DNA of 64,000 bases from Hydrocarboniphaga daqingensis (GCF_900129825.1 NZ_FQWZ01000002.1:552641-616640); one strand, 5' to 3'; counted from the stretch's first letter, positions 1-10,356 are shown. Program-made: numbers and translations. Notes: a model not told the origin generated them from the letters alone.

Positions 1-1
1 C

Positions 2-1303
2 CGTCATGAGGATGCGCTGCGCCTGGCGATGCGCTGGCTGCCGCCGCGACCCGACGACGATCCCTTCGATGTCGCCACGGTCGCGGCCGGGTCGTGCTTC
101 CAGTTGGTCAGCCGTCACCAGCTGACCGAAGCGCGCAGCTTGCTGAGGCTGGCGCAGTCGCACATCGCCCAGGCGCAGAGCGTCTACGGCGAATCCTGGG
201 TTGCGATCGCCAGCGCATCCGTGGCGATCTACGACGACGACTACTCCCAAGTCCATCAGGACTTGATCGGTGCGCTGGCCAAGAGCCGCGCACAGCTCGG
301 CGACAACGCGGGCATCAGCGGCACGCTGGCGATCGTCGCGTCCAAGTCGGCCATCGAATCGGGCCGCGACGACGAGGCTCGCGAGCTGTTGATGCTCGGC
401 ATGCGCCGCATCGAATCGCACGGCATCGTCGAGACGGCGCTGCTGGGCCTGGATGCGGCGATCAAGCTCTGGAACGGCGACGACCTGCCGACGCTGAACC
501 GCTACCGCGAAATCGCTGCGGCGTATCCGCCGCGAGCGGCGCTGGGGCTGAGCTGCTTCATCGTGCGCCGCTTACTGAGGCTGGGCCGCTACGACGAAGC
601 ACTGGTGGAAGCCGCGCAGATCGGTTTGGTGCCCGAGCGCGGCATCGAGCAGCTGGCCAGTGCCGAGTTCGAGCAGTTCCACGGCATGCGGGCCATGGCC
701 GCCGCGGTGCTGATCGAACTCGACATTGCCGGTGGTCGGCTCAAGGCCGCGACCGCGCTGATTGCCGACGAGACGCGCAACGCCAAGGCGGTCAATCGCA
801 GCGGTCGTCTGGTCGAGCTGGCGCTGGATGAAGCGGCAATCACGCTGTGTTCGCACAATCCGGCGCCGGCGGCACGGCATCTGGCGCGGGCGGTCAGTCT
901 GGCGGCCAAGCGCCGTTATATCCGGCCATTCCGCGACCGCGCCGAACTGGTGGCCGCGCTGGTCAACGAGACCAAGTCCAAGGACTGGGGATTTGCCGTC
1001 GAAGAAGAGCGGCGCTTCTTTGCCGAAATCTGCCGCGGCTTGCCGCTGGGTCAGCATCGCGACGACGTCGAGCTGGACGCCGACAGCAGCGTCCACACGC
1101 TGGCCGAGACGCCCACTGCGCGCGAGCTGGAGCTGCTGATGCTGGTCGAGGCCGGTTTGTCCAACCAGCAGTTAGCCGATCGGCTGTCGCTGTCGGTGGC
1201 GACCGTCAAATGGCATCTGTACAACCTGTACACCAAGCTCGGTGTGTCCAGCCGCGGCGCCGCATTGGCGCGGGCTCGGGCCTTGAACCTGCTGGTGCGA
1301 TAG
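2..1303 (+). CDS. LuxR-family (MalT/AlkS-like) transcriptional regulator, 5' truncated by window
   Basis: The frame is open from the first bases, so the gene starts outside the window; 433 residues are visible. Most of this is an alpha-helical, TPR-like region typical of the C-terminal half of large MalT-type (LAL) regulators. The last ~60 residues form a LuxR-type helix-turn-helix, with TARELELLMLVEAGLSNQQ followed by SVATVKWHLYNLYTKLGV. No ATPase domain is visible because the N-terminus is missing. The family includes AlkS, the activator of alkane hydroxylase genes. The hydroxylase operon begins 177 bp downstream on the same strand, so control of that operon is a reasonable inference. A full-length relative lies at 36301-39045. 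Confidence 0.85.
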   Translation, partial: RHEDALRLAMRWLPPRPDDDPFDVATVAAGSCFQLVSRHQLTEARSLLRLAQSHIAQAQSVYGESWVAIASASVAIYDDDYSQVHQDLIGALAKSRAQLGDNAGISGTLAIVASKSAIESGRDDEARELLMLGMRRIESHGIVETALLGLDAAIKLWNGDDLPTLNRYREIAAAYPPRAALGLSCFIVRRLLRLGRYDEALVEAAQIGLVPERGIEQLASAEFEQFHGMRAMAAAVLIELDIAGGRLKAATALIADETRNAKAVNRSGRLVELALDEAAITLCSHNPAPAARHLARAVSLAAKRRYIRPFRDRAELVAALVNETKSKDWGFAVEEERRFFAEICRGLPLGQHRDDVELDADSSVHTLAETPTARELELLMLVEAGLSNQQLADRLSLSVATVKWHLYNLYTKLGVSSRGAALARARALNLLVR

Positions 1304-1480
1304 CGCGCGCTTGGCTACGGCGGTTCGCGGTCGCAGCCGCTCGGCTTGGCGTATATCGAAGTTCGACGGCGCGGCCGCGACCCCGACCAAACTAACGGTT
1401 GGGACCCCCGACACCGCGCTTGTCGACACTACGGTGGCGAGATGGCGACTCAGATCGCCGCAATCACCGGAGGACGACCG

Positions 1481-2608
1481 ATGTTGGATTACCTGAAGTA
1501 CACCGTTTCCACCGTCATTCTGGCCGCGACCACGGCAGGCCTGTGGATCGGTGGCGTTTATGTCTGGCTGGGTCTGGGTGTGCTGCTCGGCGTGCTCGGG
1601 CTCGATGCTTTCCTCAAGCCGGATCATTCGATCCGCGACCAACGCTATCCCTGGCTCTACGACGCGGTCGTTGCGTTCAACATGGCGCTGGGCTTTGCGC
1701 TGATCTGCCAGTACGCGTATCTGGTCGGTCAGGACCACTTCGTCACCACCAGCAGCGCCGTCGGTGCATTCGTCACGATGATGTTCGTGCAGTTCGTCGT
1801 CACCGCGCCGGCGCTGCATGAGATGTTTCACCGCGAGAACACCGGCTTGCGCTGGTACGGCCGCATCGGCCAGGTGCTGATCTTCGATCCGTGGCGCGAG
1901 ATCACCCACGTGGTGACGCACCACATGGCAGTGGCCACGCCCTACGACCCTGACTACGCCCGCCGCGGCGATACCTTGTACGGGCATTTGTTCCGCACGT
2001 TCCGCAAGCAGATCGTCGAGTCCTATCACCTGGAAAAGACCATGTGGACCAAGCGCGGTCGCGCCTGGTGGGACCCGCGCAACGGCTGGGTGCAGCGCGC
2101 GGCGATGCTGGTCGGCTTCACCGCGATCCTGCTCGCTTGCGGCGGTGCCTATGGCGCGCTGCTGGCGATCGGCGTCTGCCTGCTCGGGCCGCGCCTGTTC
2201 CTGGAAGTGTTCAACTACTGCCAGCACTACGGTCTGGTCACCGGCACGCCGGGTCGCTTTGAGAAGCGCCACACCTGGAATCACCTGACGCCGTTCGTGC
2301 GCATCCTGGCGCTGGAGATCACCAATCACGCCGGCCACCACGAAGACAGCTACAAGCCGTTCTACGGGCTGGTTCCCGACCCGACCGGTCCCAAGCAGCC
2401 GCAGTTCCTGATGTGCGTGCTGCTCGCCTTCGTGCCGCCGCTGTGGTTCATGATGATCCGGCCGCTGCTGAAGCACTGGGACGAGCACTACGCCACGCAG
2501 CAGGAGCGCGAGTTGGCGCGGGCTGAGAACCTGCGTGCCGGCTGGGTCGACGAGCGCATCGACCAGTCGTCGCGCTTCACGCTGCCGCCGATGGCGATGG
2601 CGCGCTGA
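1481..2608 (+). CDS. Membrane diiron hydroxylase, AlkB/XylM-like family
   Basis: This 375-residue integral membrane protein has the histidine boxes of the AlkB/XylM non-haem diiron family: HEMFH (113-117), HVVTHH (143-148), NYCQHYG (245-251) and NHAGHH (282-287). Hydrophobic segments fill the N-terminal third and the 205-240 region. Such enzymes hydroxylate terminal methyl groups of alkanes, alkyl aromatics or terpenes. The fourth box differs from the LQRHSDHH of classical AlkB, and the partner is a XylA-type reductase rather than a rubredoxin, which favours an alkyl-aromatic or terpene methyl hydroxylase over a simple alkane hydroxylase. An upstream in-frame start at 1346 is possible, but ATG 1481 has an AGGA-type ribosome site just before it. 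The substrate cannot be read from sequence. Confidence 0.85.
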   Translation: MLDYLKYTVSTVILAATTAGLWIGGVYVWLGLGVLLGVLGLDAFLKPDHSIRDQRYPWLYDAVVAFNMALGFALICQYAYLVGQDHFVTTSSAVGAFVTMMFVQFVVTAPALHEMFHRENTGLRWYGRIGQVLIFDPWREITHVVTHHMAVATPYDPDYARRGDTLYGHLFRTFRKQIVESYHLEKTMWTKRGRAWWDPRNGWVQRAAMLVGFTAILLACGGAYGALLAIGVCLLGPRLFLEVFNYCQHYGLVTGTPGRFEKRHTWNHLTPFVRILALEITNHAGHHEDSYKPFYGLVPDPTGPKQPQFLMCVLLAFVPPLWFMMIRPLLKHWDEHYATQQERELARAENLRAGWVDERIDQSSRFTLPPMAMAR

Positions 2609-2635
2609 CCGCCAGCGCCGTCCAGGACTCGATCC

Positions 2636-3709
2636 GTGATTACCGATAACCCAGCGGCGCCTGCCGCCGACGGCGGCCGCACGTCAACTTGCCGCATCCG
2701 TCTGAATGGCAGCGACGAGCAGTTCGACGTCGCCCGCAATGATTTGCTGCTGCTGTCGGCCATCGGCCAGGGCATCGACTATCCGCACAACTGCCGCGTC
2801 GGCGTCTGCGGTCGCTGCAAGACGCGGCTGCTGCAAGGCCGCATCAGCCCGATGGTCGATTTCGCGCTGTCGCCGCTGACCAACGAGGAACTCAAGGACG
2901 GCTACATCCTGGCCTGTCAGGCCAAGGTGCGCACCGATCTGCTGATCGACGTGCAGCTCGGCACGCAGGCGATCCTGCCGGTGTCGATGGTGGCCTCGCG
3001 GGTCGTGCGTTGGCGGCGCCTGCCGGGCGAGGTGATTGATCTGCGTCTGCAGCTGGAATCGCCACTGATGTTCAACGCCGGGCAATACGTGACGATCGCC
3101 GCCAGCGGCTCGTTCGTGCGCCGCTCGTACTCGATCTGCGACGCGCCGCCGGACCCGTCCGGCGAAGGGGCCCGCGAGATCGGGCTGATGATCAAGCGTC
3201 TGCCGGGCGGTGAGTTTTCCGAATGGCTGTTTGCCGAAGACCGTACCGGCACCCGCATCTGGGTCGAAGGTCCGTTCGGCATGATGGGCATCGACGACGA
3301 GCCGCGCGACGGCTTGTGCGTCGCCGGTGGTACGGGTCTGGCGCCGGTGTTGTCGATCGCATCGGACCGCTTGGCGCGACATGAGGCCACCACGTTCACG
3401 ATCGTGCTCGGCTTGCGCTCGCAGCAGGACGCATTCGCCGACTCCTACCTCGAAGCGCTGCAGCGTCGTTATCCGACGCGTCTGCGCGTGCTGCGCATCC
3501 TGTCGCACGAGCCGGCGGACTCCAACTGGTCCGGCCTGCGAGGCTTGGTCACGGCCGCGCTCGATGACGCACTCGGCATCGACTATCGCGCGGTATCGGC
3601 CTTTGTCTGCGGCAGCCTGCCGATGGTCGAAGCGGTCGAGCGCGTCTTGCTGCGCCAAGGCGTGCCGGCATCGCGGATCCACGCCGACAAGTTTCTGCCC
3701 AGCCGCTGA
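2636..3709 (+). CDS. Ferredoxin-NAD(P) reductase, electron-transfer partner of the hydroxylase (XylA-like)
   Basis: The protein is 357 residues with a plant-type 2Fe-2S ferredoxin domain first, then FAD-binding and NAD-binding domains. The iron-sulfur ligands are C53, C58, C61 and C94 (CRVGVCGRC spacing). The FAD part has RRSYSICD, and the nucleotide part has VAGGTGLAPVLSI. This layout is that of XylA, CymAb and related reductases that pass electrons from NAD(P)H to a membrane hydroxylase. The start is a GTG with AGGA nine bases upstream. It begins 27 bp after the hydroxylase gene, so the two very probably form one monooxygenase system. Confidence 0.88.
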   Translation: MITDNPAAPAADGGRTSTCRIRLNGSDEQFDVARNDLLLLSAIGQGIDYPHNCRVGVCGRCKTRLLQGRISPMVDFALSPLTNEELKDGYILACQAKVRTDLLIDVQLGTQAILPVSMVASRVVRWRRLPGEVIDLRLQLESPLMFNAGQYVTIAASGSFVRRSYSICDAPPDPSGEGAREIGLMIKRLPGGEFSEWLFAEDRTGTRIWVEGPFGMMGIDDEPRDGLCVAGGTGLAPVLSIASDRLARHEATTFTIVLGLRSQQDAFADSYLEALQRRYPTRLRVLRILSHEPADSNWSGLRGLVTAALDDALGIDYRAVSAFVCGSLPMVEAVERVLLRQGVPASRIHADKFLPSR

Positions 3710-3791
3710 GCGGTTTCCTTTCTTTTGCAGACGGTCCTGGCGCGGGTCGCGCCGGGGCGGTCATCGCCTGAACTTTCATCCGGAGAGCGGT

Positions 3792-5000
3792 ATGACGGAC
3801 GCGTTGATTTACGACCATGTGCGAACGCCGCGGGGTCGCGGCAAGCCGGACGGTGCGCTGCACGAAGTCACTTCGATCCACTTGGGCGCCACCGTGCTGT
3901 CGGCACTGCGCGATCGTCACCAGCTCGATACGAGCCTGGTCGATGACGTGATCTTCGGCGTCGTCGCGCCGGTCGGCGAGCAAGGCCAGTGTCTGCCGCG
4001 TCTGGCGGCGATTGCCGCCGGCTACTCGGAAAAAACCGCTGGTGTGCAGATCAACCGCTTCTGCGGTTCGGGCCTGGAGTCGGTCAACATGGCGGCCGGC
4101 AAGGTCGCAGCGGGTGGCGCGGATTTCGTCGTGGCCGGCGGCTGCGAATCGATGTCGCGCGTGCCGATCCTCAGCGACGGCGGCGCCTGGAGCACCGACC
4201 CCGCGCTGGCATACACGGCCAACTTCATTCCGCAGGGCATCAGCGCCGACTTGATGGCCAGCAAGTACGGCTATCGCCGCGAACAGCTCGACGATCTGGC
4301 TGTTGAAAGTCATCGCCGCGCTGCGCACGCCTGGGCCGATGGCCGCTTTAACCGCTCGGTGGTGACGGTGCGCGATCTGCTCGGCGAGATCCTGCTGGAG
4401 CGTGACGAGACCGTGCGCGCCGGCTGCACGCGCGCCGATCTGTCCAAGCTCAAGGCCTCGTTCGCCGAACTCGGTGTCAAGGCCGGCTTCGATGCACTGG
4501 CGATTGCGCGCTATCCCGACGTTGAACGCGTGATCCACGTGCATCACGCCGGCAATTCGTCCGGCATCGTCGACGGCGCTTGCGCGATGCTGATCGGCAG
4601 CAAGGCCGCTGGCGCTGCGGCGGGCCTGCGGCCGCGAGCGCGCATCCGCGCGTTCGCCGAGATCGGCTCGGAGCCGACGATCATGCTGACCGGCCCGGCT
4701 TATGCGGCCGAGAAGGCGCTGAAGAAAGCCGGCATGAGCGTGCACGACATCGACCTGTTCGAGGTCAACGAAGCCTTCGCCGCGGTGCCGATGCGCTTTG
4801 CTGAGGTGCTCGGCATCGATCCGGCGCGGATCAACGTCAACGGCGGCGCGATCGCGATGGGCCATCCGCTGGGCGCAACCGGCGCGATCATCCTCGGCAC
4901 GGCGCTCGACGAGCTGGAGCGCAGCGGCAAGTCGACGGCGCTGGCCACGCTGTGCATCGGCGCCGGCATGGGCGTCGCCACCATCATCGAGAGAATCTGA
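3792..5000 (+). CDS. Acetyl-CoA acyltransferase (thiolase)
   Basis: This 402-residue thiolase cleaves 3-ketoacyl-CoA to acetyl-CoA and a shortened acyl-CoA. The nucleophile is C91 in [10 protein letters not shown]. The C-terminal [15 protein letters not shown] (catalytic His) and CIGAGMG (second Cys) motifs are intact. ATG 3792 follows CGGAGAGCGGT, a good ribosome site; longer in-frame starts would run back into the reductase gene. Its stop overlaps the start of the next gene by one base (TGATG), as FadA and FadB genes often do. It likely works with the downstream bifunctional enzyme in beta-oxidation of the hydroxylation product. Confidence 0.93.
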   Translation: MTDALIYDHVRTPRGRGKPDGALHEVTSIHLGATVLSALRDRHQLDTSLVDDVIFGVVAPVGEQGQCLPRLAAIAAGYSEKTAGVQINRFCGSGLESVNMAAGKVAAGGADFVVAGGCESMSRVPILSDGGAWSTDPALAYTANFIPQGISADLMASKYGYRREQLDDLAVESHRRAAHAWADGRFNRSVVTVRDLLGEILLERDETVRAGCTRADLSKLKASFAELGVKAGFDALAIARYPDVERVIHVHHAGNSSGIVDGACAMLIGSKAAGAAAGLRPRARIRAFAEIGSEPTIMLTGPAYAAEKALKKAGMSVHDIDLFEVNEAFAAVPMRFAEVLGIDPARINVNGGAIAMGHPLGATGAIILGTALDELERSGKSTALATLCIGAGMGVATIIERI

Positions 5001-7177
5001 TGTCGAGCACCTCCATCCCAACGGCGGCTTCGGCGCCGCACGTCACCACGCGGATCGAAGACGGTATCGGCCTGCTGACGATCGACCAGCGCGACCGGTC
5101 GATGAACGTGTTCACGCCGGAACTCGATCGCCAGTTGCGCACGGCGTTCGACGCACTGCTGGCCGATGCGGCCGTGACCGGCATCGTCATCTGCAGCGGC
5201 AAGAGCAGCTTTCTGGCCGGCGCCGATCTGGCGCAGATGGCAGCGTTCAACGAGCCAGGCTCGACGCCAGCGCAGACGCTCGATCGCATCAGCGCCTTCG
5301 GCAATCTGTTCCGCCATATCGAAACCGGCGGCAAGCCGGTGGTCGCCGCTGCCAGCGGCACCGCGCTCGGCGCCGGACTGGAGCTGATGCTCGGCTGCCA
5401 TTACCGGATCGCATCCGATGCGCCCGGCGCGCAGTTCGGCCTGCCCGAGGTCAAGCTCGGCTTGCTGCCCGGTGCCGGCGGCACGCAGCGCGTGGTGCGC
5501 ATTGTCGGCATCGCCGCCAGCATTCCGCTGCTGACGCAAGGCACGGCGCTGAGCGCGGCCGAGGCGCACAAGCTTGGTTTGATCCACGAGGTCGTGCCGG
5601 CCGCCAGCCTGATCGATGCGGCCAAGGCCGCGCTGCGCGACGGTCGCGTCAACGCGGTGGCGCCTTGGGACCAGAAAGGCTTTCGTCTGCCGGGCGGTGA
5701 TGCCTATGCACCGGCGCCGACGCAGGCACTGGTCGCGGCCAATGCGAGCCTGCACGCGGCGCATCGCGACCATATGCCAGCGCCGCTGGCGATCCTGCGC
5801 TGCGTCTACGAAGGCGCGCGGTTGCCGATCGACAAGGGTCTGCGGCTGGAGCAGAAGCTGTTCACGACGCTGGTGCGCGACCCGGTCGCGCACAACTTGA
5901 TCCGCACGCTGTTCTTCGCCCGGCAGTCGGCCGACAAGCTGGTGCGCCGGCCGATCGGGGTCGCGCCGTCGAAGGTGCAGCGCCTGGGTATCGTCGGCGC
6001 TGGCTTCATGGGCGCGGGCATCGCCGAAGTGTCGGCACTGGCTGGCATCGAGGTGGTGTTGATCGACCGCGATAAGGCCAGCGCGCAGCGCGGCTACGAG
6101 TCGGTCCAGCGCGCGCTGGACGCCGCGGTGGCGCGTCAGCGGCTGACGGCCGATCGTCGTGATGCGGCGCTGGCGCGCGTGCGCGCCGTCGAGCACTACG
6201 CTGATCTGGCCGGCTGCGATCTGGTGATCGAAGCCGTGGTCGAAGACGCCGGCATCAAGGCCAAGGTCACCGCGGCTTGCGAAGCGGTGCTCGGCGATCG
6301 CGCGATCCTCGCCAGCAACACCTCGGCCTTGCCGATCGGCGAACTGGCTGCCGCAAGCTCGCGCCGCGATCGCTTCATCGGCCTGCACTTCTTCTCGCCG
6401 GTATCGAAGATGGCGCTGGTTGAAGTGATCCGCGGCCGTGATACGTCCGATGAGACGCTGGCGCGCGCACTCGATTACGTACGCCAGATCCGCAAGACAC
6501 CGATCATCGTCAACGATGGTCCGGGCTTCTACACGACGCGCTGCGTCGATGCCTATCTGCGCGAAGGCTTGCACTTGCTGGCCGACGGCGTCGATCCGGT
6601 GTTGATCGAAAACGCGGCGGTGGCGCTGGGGATGCCGGTCGGTCCGCTGGCGCTGGCTGATGAAGTCGGCATTGATGTGGCGCATCACGTCGCGCATTTC
6701 CTCGCGGCGCGCGAAAGCGGCCCGGCTGCGGTCGATCGCCATGCACGCGCCAATGCGCTGCTCGACGCCAAGGTCGGCGCCGGACAACTCGGCCGCAAGA
6801 GCGGCGCCGGCTTCTATGCGTATCCCGAAGGCGCGCCGCGCCATCTGCAAACCGCATTGCGCTCGGCGGCGACGGCCGCGACGCAGCCGACATCGTCGGC
6901 GGTGCAGCAGCGGCTGCTGTACGCGCAGGTGATTGAGGCAACGCGTTGCTGGGCCGAAGGCGTGGCCACCGATGCGAGCGACACCGACCTGGGCGCGGTG
7001 CTCGGCTGGGCGTTTCCGGCTTACTTGGGCGGCCCGTTGTCGGTCGTCGATCAGACCGGCGCTGCCGAATTCGTCCGTCGCTGTGATGCGCTGGTCGCCA
7101 GCTGCGGTGCACGCTTCATGGTGCCGGTGCGGCTGCGCGATTTCGCAGCCAGCGGCGCGCGTTTCCATACGACCTGA
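5000..7177 (+). CDS. FadB/FadJ-like enoyl-CoA hydratase / 3-hydroxyacyl-CoA dehydrogenase
   Basis: This bifunctional beta-oxidation enzyme has 725 residues. The N-terminal crotonase domain keeps both acidic residues expected for hydratase activity, in [12 protein letters not shown] and [15 protein letters not shown]. The middle carries an NAD-binding Rossmann fold starting [14 protein letters not shown], followed by SNTSALPI and the catalytic His in GLHFFSPV. Two C-terminal 3-hydroxyacyl-CoA dehydrogenase repeats complete it. Translation is coupled to the thiolase through the TGATG overlap. The two genes should encode a trifunctional-type complex for chain shortening. Confidence 0.92.
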   Translation: MSSTSIPTAASAPHVTTRIEDGIGLLTIDQRDRSMNVFTPELDRQLRTAFDALLADAAVTGIVICSGKSSFLAGADLAQMAAFNEPGSTPAQTLDRISAFGNLFRHIETGGKPVVAAASGTALGAGLELMLGCHYRIASDAPGAQFGLPEVKLGLLPGAGGTQRVVRIVGIAASIPLLTQGTALSAAEAHKLGLIHEVVPAASLIDAAKAALRDGRVNAVAPWDQKGFRLPGGDAYAPAPTQALVAANASLHAAHRDHMPAPLAILRCVYEGARLPIDKGLRLEQKLFTTLVRDPVAHNLIRTLFFARQSADKLVRRPIGVAPSKVQRLGIVGAGFMGAGIAEVSALAGIEVVLIDRDKASAQRGYESVQRALDAAVARQRLTADRRDAALARVRAVEHYADLAGCDLVIEAVVEDAGIKAKVTAACEAVLGDRAILASNTSALPIGELAAASSRRDRFIGLHFFSPVSKMALVEVIRGRDTSDETLARALDYVRQIRKTPIIVNDGPGFYTTRCVDAYLREGLHLLADGVDPVLIENAAVALGMPVGPLALADEVGIDVAHHVAHFLAARESGPAAVDRHARANALLDAKVGAGQLGRKSGAGFYAYPEGAPRHLQTALRSAATAATQPTSSAVQQRLLYAQVIEATRCWAEGVATDASDTDLGAVLGWAFPAYLGGPLSVVDQTGAAEFVRRCDALVASCGARFMVPVRLRDFAASGARFHTT

Positions 7178-7186
7178 GGACGACCG

Positions 7187-7978
7187 ATGGCACTGGCTGA
7201 GTTGCAGATCGACACCGCAACCGGTGTCGCGACGATCCGGGTCAATCGGCCTGAAGTGCTCAATGCGATCGATGTGCCGACCGCGCAAGCGATCCGCGAC
7301 GCGGTGCTGCCGCTGGATGGCGATGCGCGCGTGCGCTGCATCGTGCTGTGCGGTGCCGGCCGCGCGTTCATTGCCGGCGGCGATCTGGCGCGCTTTGCCG
7401 ACGACTTCGACCGCGCGCCGGAGGTGCTCGACGGCCTGCTCGACGCGCTGCATCCGGCGATCCTGACGCTGCGCCGTCATCGCGCGCCGGTGCTGGCGAG
7501 CGTGCACGGCGCGGTGGCCGGTGCGGGCCTGAGCTTGATGGCGGCCTGCGATCTGGCGGTCGCCGCGCAAGGCACGCGCTTTCTGGTGGCCTATGACCGT
7601 ATCGGCGCGAGCCCCGACTGCGGCGGCACCTGGTTTTTGCCGCGCGTGCTCGGCGAGCGCCGCGCGGCGCAGTTCATGTATCTGAGCCAGGGCTGGGACG
7701 CCGAGACCGCCGAGCGCTACGGGCTGGTCAACGAAGTCGTCGCCGCCGATGCGCTGGCGGCGCGCACGCAGCAGCTGGCGCAGCAGATCGCCAGCGGACC
7801 GACCTCGGCTTTCGGCGCCTATAAGCGACTGAGCCGACAAGGCCTGGATGACGACGGCTTGGCGGCGCATCTGGAACAGGAGCGAGAAGCCTGGCGCGCG
7901 GCGACGCATACGCAGGACTTCCGCGAAGGCGTCAGCGCCTTCCTGGCCAAGCGCCCGGCGCGCTTCACCGGCAACTGA
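7187..7978 (+). CDS. Enoyl-CoA hydratase/isomerase family protein, PaaG-like
   Basis: The protein is 263 residues with a crotonase fold and an oxyanion-hole motif [11 protein letters not shown]. The two glutamates of true hydratases are absent: the first position reads [11 protein letters not shown] and the second reads [12 protein letters not shown], leaving a single aspartate. This Asp-only arrangement and the ending [11 protein letters not shown] closely match PaaG, an isomerase of phenylacetate degradation that shifts double bonds or opens an epoxy-CoA ring. It is therefore more likely an isomerase than a hydratase. It starts 9 bp after the FadB-like gene with GAGGA before the ATG. Confidence 0.85.
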   Translation: MALAELQIDTATGVATIRVNRPEVLNAIDVPTAQAIRDAVLPLDGDARVRCIVLCGAGRAFIAGGDLARFADDFDRAPEVLDGLLDALHPAILTLRRHRAPVLASVHGAVAGAGLSLMAACDLAVAAQGTRFLVAYDRIGASPDCGGTWFLPRVLGERRAAQFMYLSQGWDAETAERYGLVNEVVAADALAARTQQLAQQIASGPTSAFGAYKRLSRQGLDDDGLAAHLEQEREAWRAATHTQDFREGVSAFLAKRPARFTGN

Positions 7979-7997
7979 GTTCACGAGGACGCAGCGC

Positions 7998-9134
7998 ATG
8001 TTCAGCGACGAACAATTGATGATCGAAGAGGCTGCGCGGCGCTTCTCGCGCGACGTGCTGGCGCCCGGTGCCGCCGCGCGCGAACGCGCCGCCGCGATCG
8101 AGCCGGCCGTGATCGAAGGCCTGGCGCAGATCGGCTTGCTCGGCGTCACCGTATCGCCCGAATACGACGGTGTCGGCGCCGACTACGTCAGCTATGCGCT
8201 GGCGCTGATGGCGATCGCCGAAGGCGACGGCGCCGTGTCGACGATGGTCAGCGTCCACAACGCGCCGTTCTGCGCGATTCTCGAACGCTACGGCTCCGAG
8301 GAGCAGAAGCAGCGCGTGCTGCGGCCTGCGGCGCGCGGTGAGTTCATCGGCGCATTTGCGCTGACCGAAAGCCACGCGGGCTCCGACGCCAGCGCGCTGC
8401 GCACGCGCGCGCGACGCGGCGGCAAAGGCTGGATCGTCGACGGCAGCAAGCAGTTCATCACCAGCGGCCGCATCTGCGGCCAGGTCGTCGTGTTCGCCGT
8501 CACCGATCCCACCAACCCGAAGCGCGGCATCAGCGCGTTTCTGGTGCCTAGCGACACGCCGGGCTTCAACGTGGCCAAGCTCGAACACAAGACCGGGCAG
8601 AAGGCCAGCGATACCGCGAGCCTGAGCTTCGATGCGATGGAGCTGCCGAACGAGGCGCTGATCGGCGCCGAAGGCGAGGGCTACCGGATCGCCCTGTCGA
8701 GCCTGGAAGCGGGGCGCATCGGCATCGCCGCTCAGAGCGTCGGCATGGCTCAATCTGCGCTCGATTACGCGATCCGCTACGCCACCGAGCGCCAGTCGTT
8801 CGGCAAACGTTTGCTCGACCATCAAGCGGTGTCGTTCCGCTTGGTCGACGCCAAGACCCGCGTCGAAGCGGCGCGCCAACTGGTGCTGTCGGCCGCGCGG
8901 CTCAAGGACGCCGGCCAGCCTTGCCTGGAGCAGGCCTGCATGGCCAAGCTGTTCGCGTCCGAGACCGCCGAAGCGGTCTGCTCGGCTGCGATTCAGACGC
9001 TGGGCGGTTATGGTTACGTCGAGGACTATCCGGTCGAGCGCATCTGGCGCGACGCGCGCGTCTGCCAGATCTACGAAGGCACGTCGGATATCCAGAAGAT
9101 CATCATCGGCCGCAGCCTCGCGGCCGCTGCCTGA
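7998..9134 (+). CDS. Acyl-CoA dehydrogenase
   Basis: This 378-residue flavoprotein introduces the alpha-beta double bond in acyl-CoA. The family motifs are visible: [17 protein letters not shown] in the FAD/substrate region, [25 protein letters not shown], and YEGTSDIQ, whose glutamate is the catalytic base of the short/branched-chain type. ATG 7998 follows CACGAGGACG; a longer reading frame starting inside the previous gene is not needed. It sits 19 bp after the isomerase gene and would supply the first oxidation step of the pathway. The chain-length or branching preference is unknown. Confidence 0.92.
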   Translation: MFSDEQLMIEEAARRFSRDVLAPGAAARERAAAIEPAVIEGLAQIGLLGVTVSPEYDGVGADYVSYALALMAIAEGDGAVSTMVSVHNAPFCAILERYGSEEQKQRVLRPAARGEFIGAFALTESHAGSDASALRTRARRGGKGWIVDGSKQFITSGRICGQVVVFAVTDPTNPKRGISAFLVPSDTPGFNVAKLEHKTGQKASDTASLSFDAMELPNEALIGAEGEGYRIALSSLEAGRIGIAAQSVGMAQSALDYAIRYATERQSFGKRLLDHQAVSFRLVDAKTRVEAARQLVLSAARLKDAGQPCLEQACMAKLFASETAEAVCSAAIQTLGGYGYVEDYPVERIWRDARVCQIYEGTSDIQKIIIGRSLAAAA

Positions 9135-9184
9135 TACGAGCACACAAACCGAGCGCCGCAGGCGCCGCACAGGGAGAGAGCGAC

Positions 9185-9541
9185 ATGCAAATGCTGGAAA
9201 TGGCGTTTTGGTGGATGGCCGCGATTGCCGCGGGTGGCCTGGGCCTGACGCTGCTGGTGGGGCTCAAGGTGCGATTCCCATCGTGGCTCGGTGCGGCACA
9301 TGGCCTTGGCGGGCTGGCCGGCCTGGCGCTGCTGTTCACGGCCAATTTGCGCGCGGCCGACACCTTGCCTGATCTGGCCTGGTGGTCGCTGGGCGTGTTC
9401 ACGGCGGGTTTCTTCGGCGGCTTGCTGTTGTTTCGCGTGTTGTTCAAAGACCGCGCCACGCTGCCGCTGGCGCTGATGCACGGCAGTGTCGGCAGCCTGG
9501 GCCTGTACCTGCTGTACGGCGCGCTCCACGCCGCCGCCTGA
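9185..9541 (+). CDS. Small integral membrane protein of unknown function
   Basis: I do not recognise this 118-residue protein. It has about four hydrophobic segments (roughly residues 6-27, 36-54, 66-84 and 92-114) with short loops and few charged residues, ending in LYLLYGALHAAA. The start follows GGGAGAGAGCGAC. It lies between the acyl-CoA dehydrogenase and the SDR dehydrogenase, about 50 bp from each, so it is probably co-transcribed with the catabolic operon. A role in substrate entry or in supporting the membrane hydroxylase is possible but not shown. Confidence 0.72.
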   Translation: MQMLEMAFWWMAAIAAGGLGLTLLVGLKVRFPSWLGAAHGLGGLAGLALLFTANLRAADTLPDLAWWSLGVFTAGFFGGLLLFRVLFKDRATLPLALMHGSVGSLGLYLLYGALHAAA

Positions 9542-9589
9542 GCGCCGCTGCGCGCTCGTCGTCCCACCCTCACCAACAGGAAACTCGCA

Positions 9590-10351
9590 ATGAATCTCAA
9601 GGATCAGGTCGCGCTCGTCGTCGGCGGCGCCTCGGGTCTGGGCGCCGCCACGGCGCGCAAGCTCGCGTCGCTCGGCGCTCGCGTCGCCGTGCTCGACTTC
9701 AACCTCGAAGCGGCGCAGCGCGTCGCGGCCGAAGTCGGCGGCGCCGCGTATGCGTGCAACGTGACCAGCGCCGAGAGCGCCGAACAGGCGATCGCCGCGG
9801 CGCGCGCCGAACTCGGTGCCGCGCGCGTGCTGGTCAACACCGCCGGCATCGCGCCGGCCGCCAAGATCGTCGGCAAGAACGGGCCGATGCCGCTGGATGA
9901 TTTCCGCAAGGGCATCGAGGTCAATCTGGTCGGCACGTTCAACACGATGCGGCTTGCAGCCGCCGAGATGATGAAGCTCGACCCGCTTGAAGACGGCGAG
10001 CGCGGGCTGATCGTCAACACCGCGTCGGTGGCCGGCTACGAAGGCCAGATCGGCCAGGCCTCGTATGCAGCGTCCAAGGGCGGCGTGATCGCGCTGACAA
10101 TTCAGGCCGCGCGCGAGTTCGCGCAGGTCGGTATCCGCGTTTGCACGATCGCACCGGGCCTATTCGAAACGCCGATGATGGCCGGCCTGCCGGAAAACGT
10201 ACGCGCCAGCCTCGGCGCGTCGGTGCCGTTCCCGCCGCGTCTGGGACGTGCTGACGAATACGCCAAGCTGGTGGCGATGATCGCCGACAACGTGATGCTC
10301 AACGGCGAGACGCTGCGCCTCGACGGCGCGCTGCGGATGCAGGCGCGCTGA
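9590..10351 (+). CDS. SDR 3-hydroxyacyl-CoA dehydrogenase, HSD10-like
   Basis: This classical short-chain dehydrogenase has 253 residues. The NAD-binding motif GGASGLG is at 12-18, followed by NTAG near 83-86 and the catalytic S146, Y159 and K163. An insertion between N112 and the catalytic serine, with the acidic segment LDPLEDGERG, is characteristic of the 3-hydroxy-2-methylacyl-CoA / HSD17B10 type. That type oxidises 3-hydroxyacyl-CoA, often 2-methyl-branched. The start has AGGAAA upstream. It is the last gene of the co-directional operon and is followed by a hairpin. A branched-chain or cyclic intermediate as substrate is inference. Confidence 0.88.
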   Translation: MNLKDQVALVVGGASGLGAATARKLASLGARVAVLDFNLEAAQRVAAEVGGAAYACNVTSAESAEQAIAAARAELGAARVLVNTAGIAPAAKIVGKNGPMPLDDFRKGIEVNLVGTFNTMRLAAAEMMKLDPLEDGERGLIVNTASVAGYEGQIGQASYAASKGGVIALTIQAAREFAQVGIRVCTIAPGLFETPMMAGLPENVRASLGASVPFPPRLGRADEYAKLVAMIADNVMLNGETLRLDGALRMQAR

Positions 10352-10356
10352 TCGGC

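Noticed and set aside
1172-2488. A 438-codon minus-strand frame over the hydroxylase gene
   Set aside because: The plus-strand frame has all four histidine boxes and membrane segments; the antisense frame is His/Gln/Arg-rich without motifs.
4700-8149. An 1149-codon open frame on the minus strand
   Set aside because: It is antisense to thiolase, fadB-like and isomerase genes with clear motifs; Arg/His-rich composition is typical of a GC-rich shadow frame.
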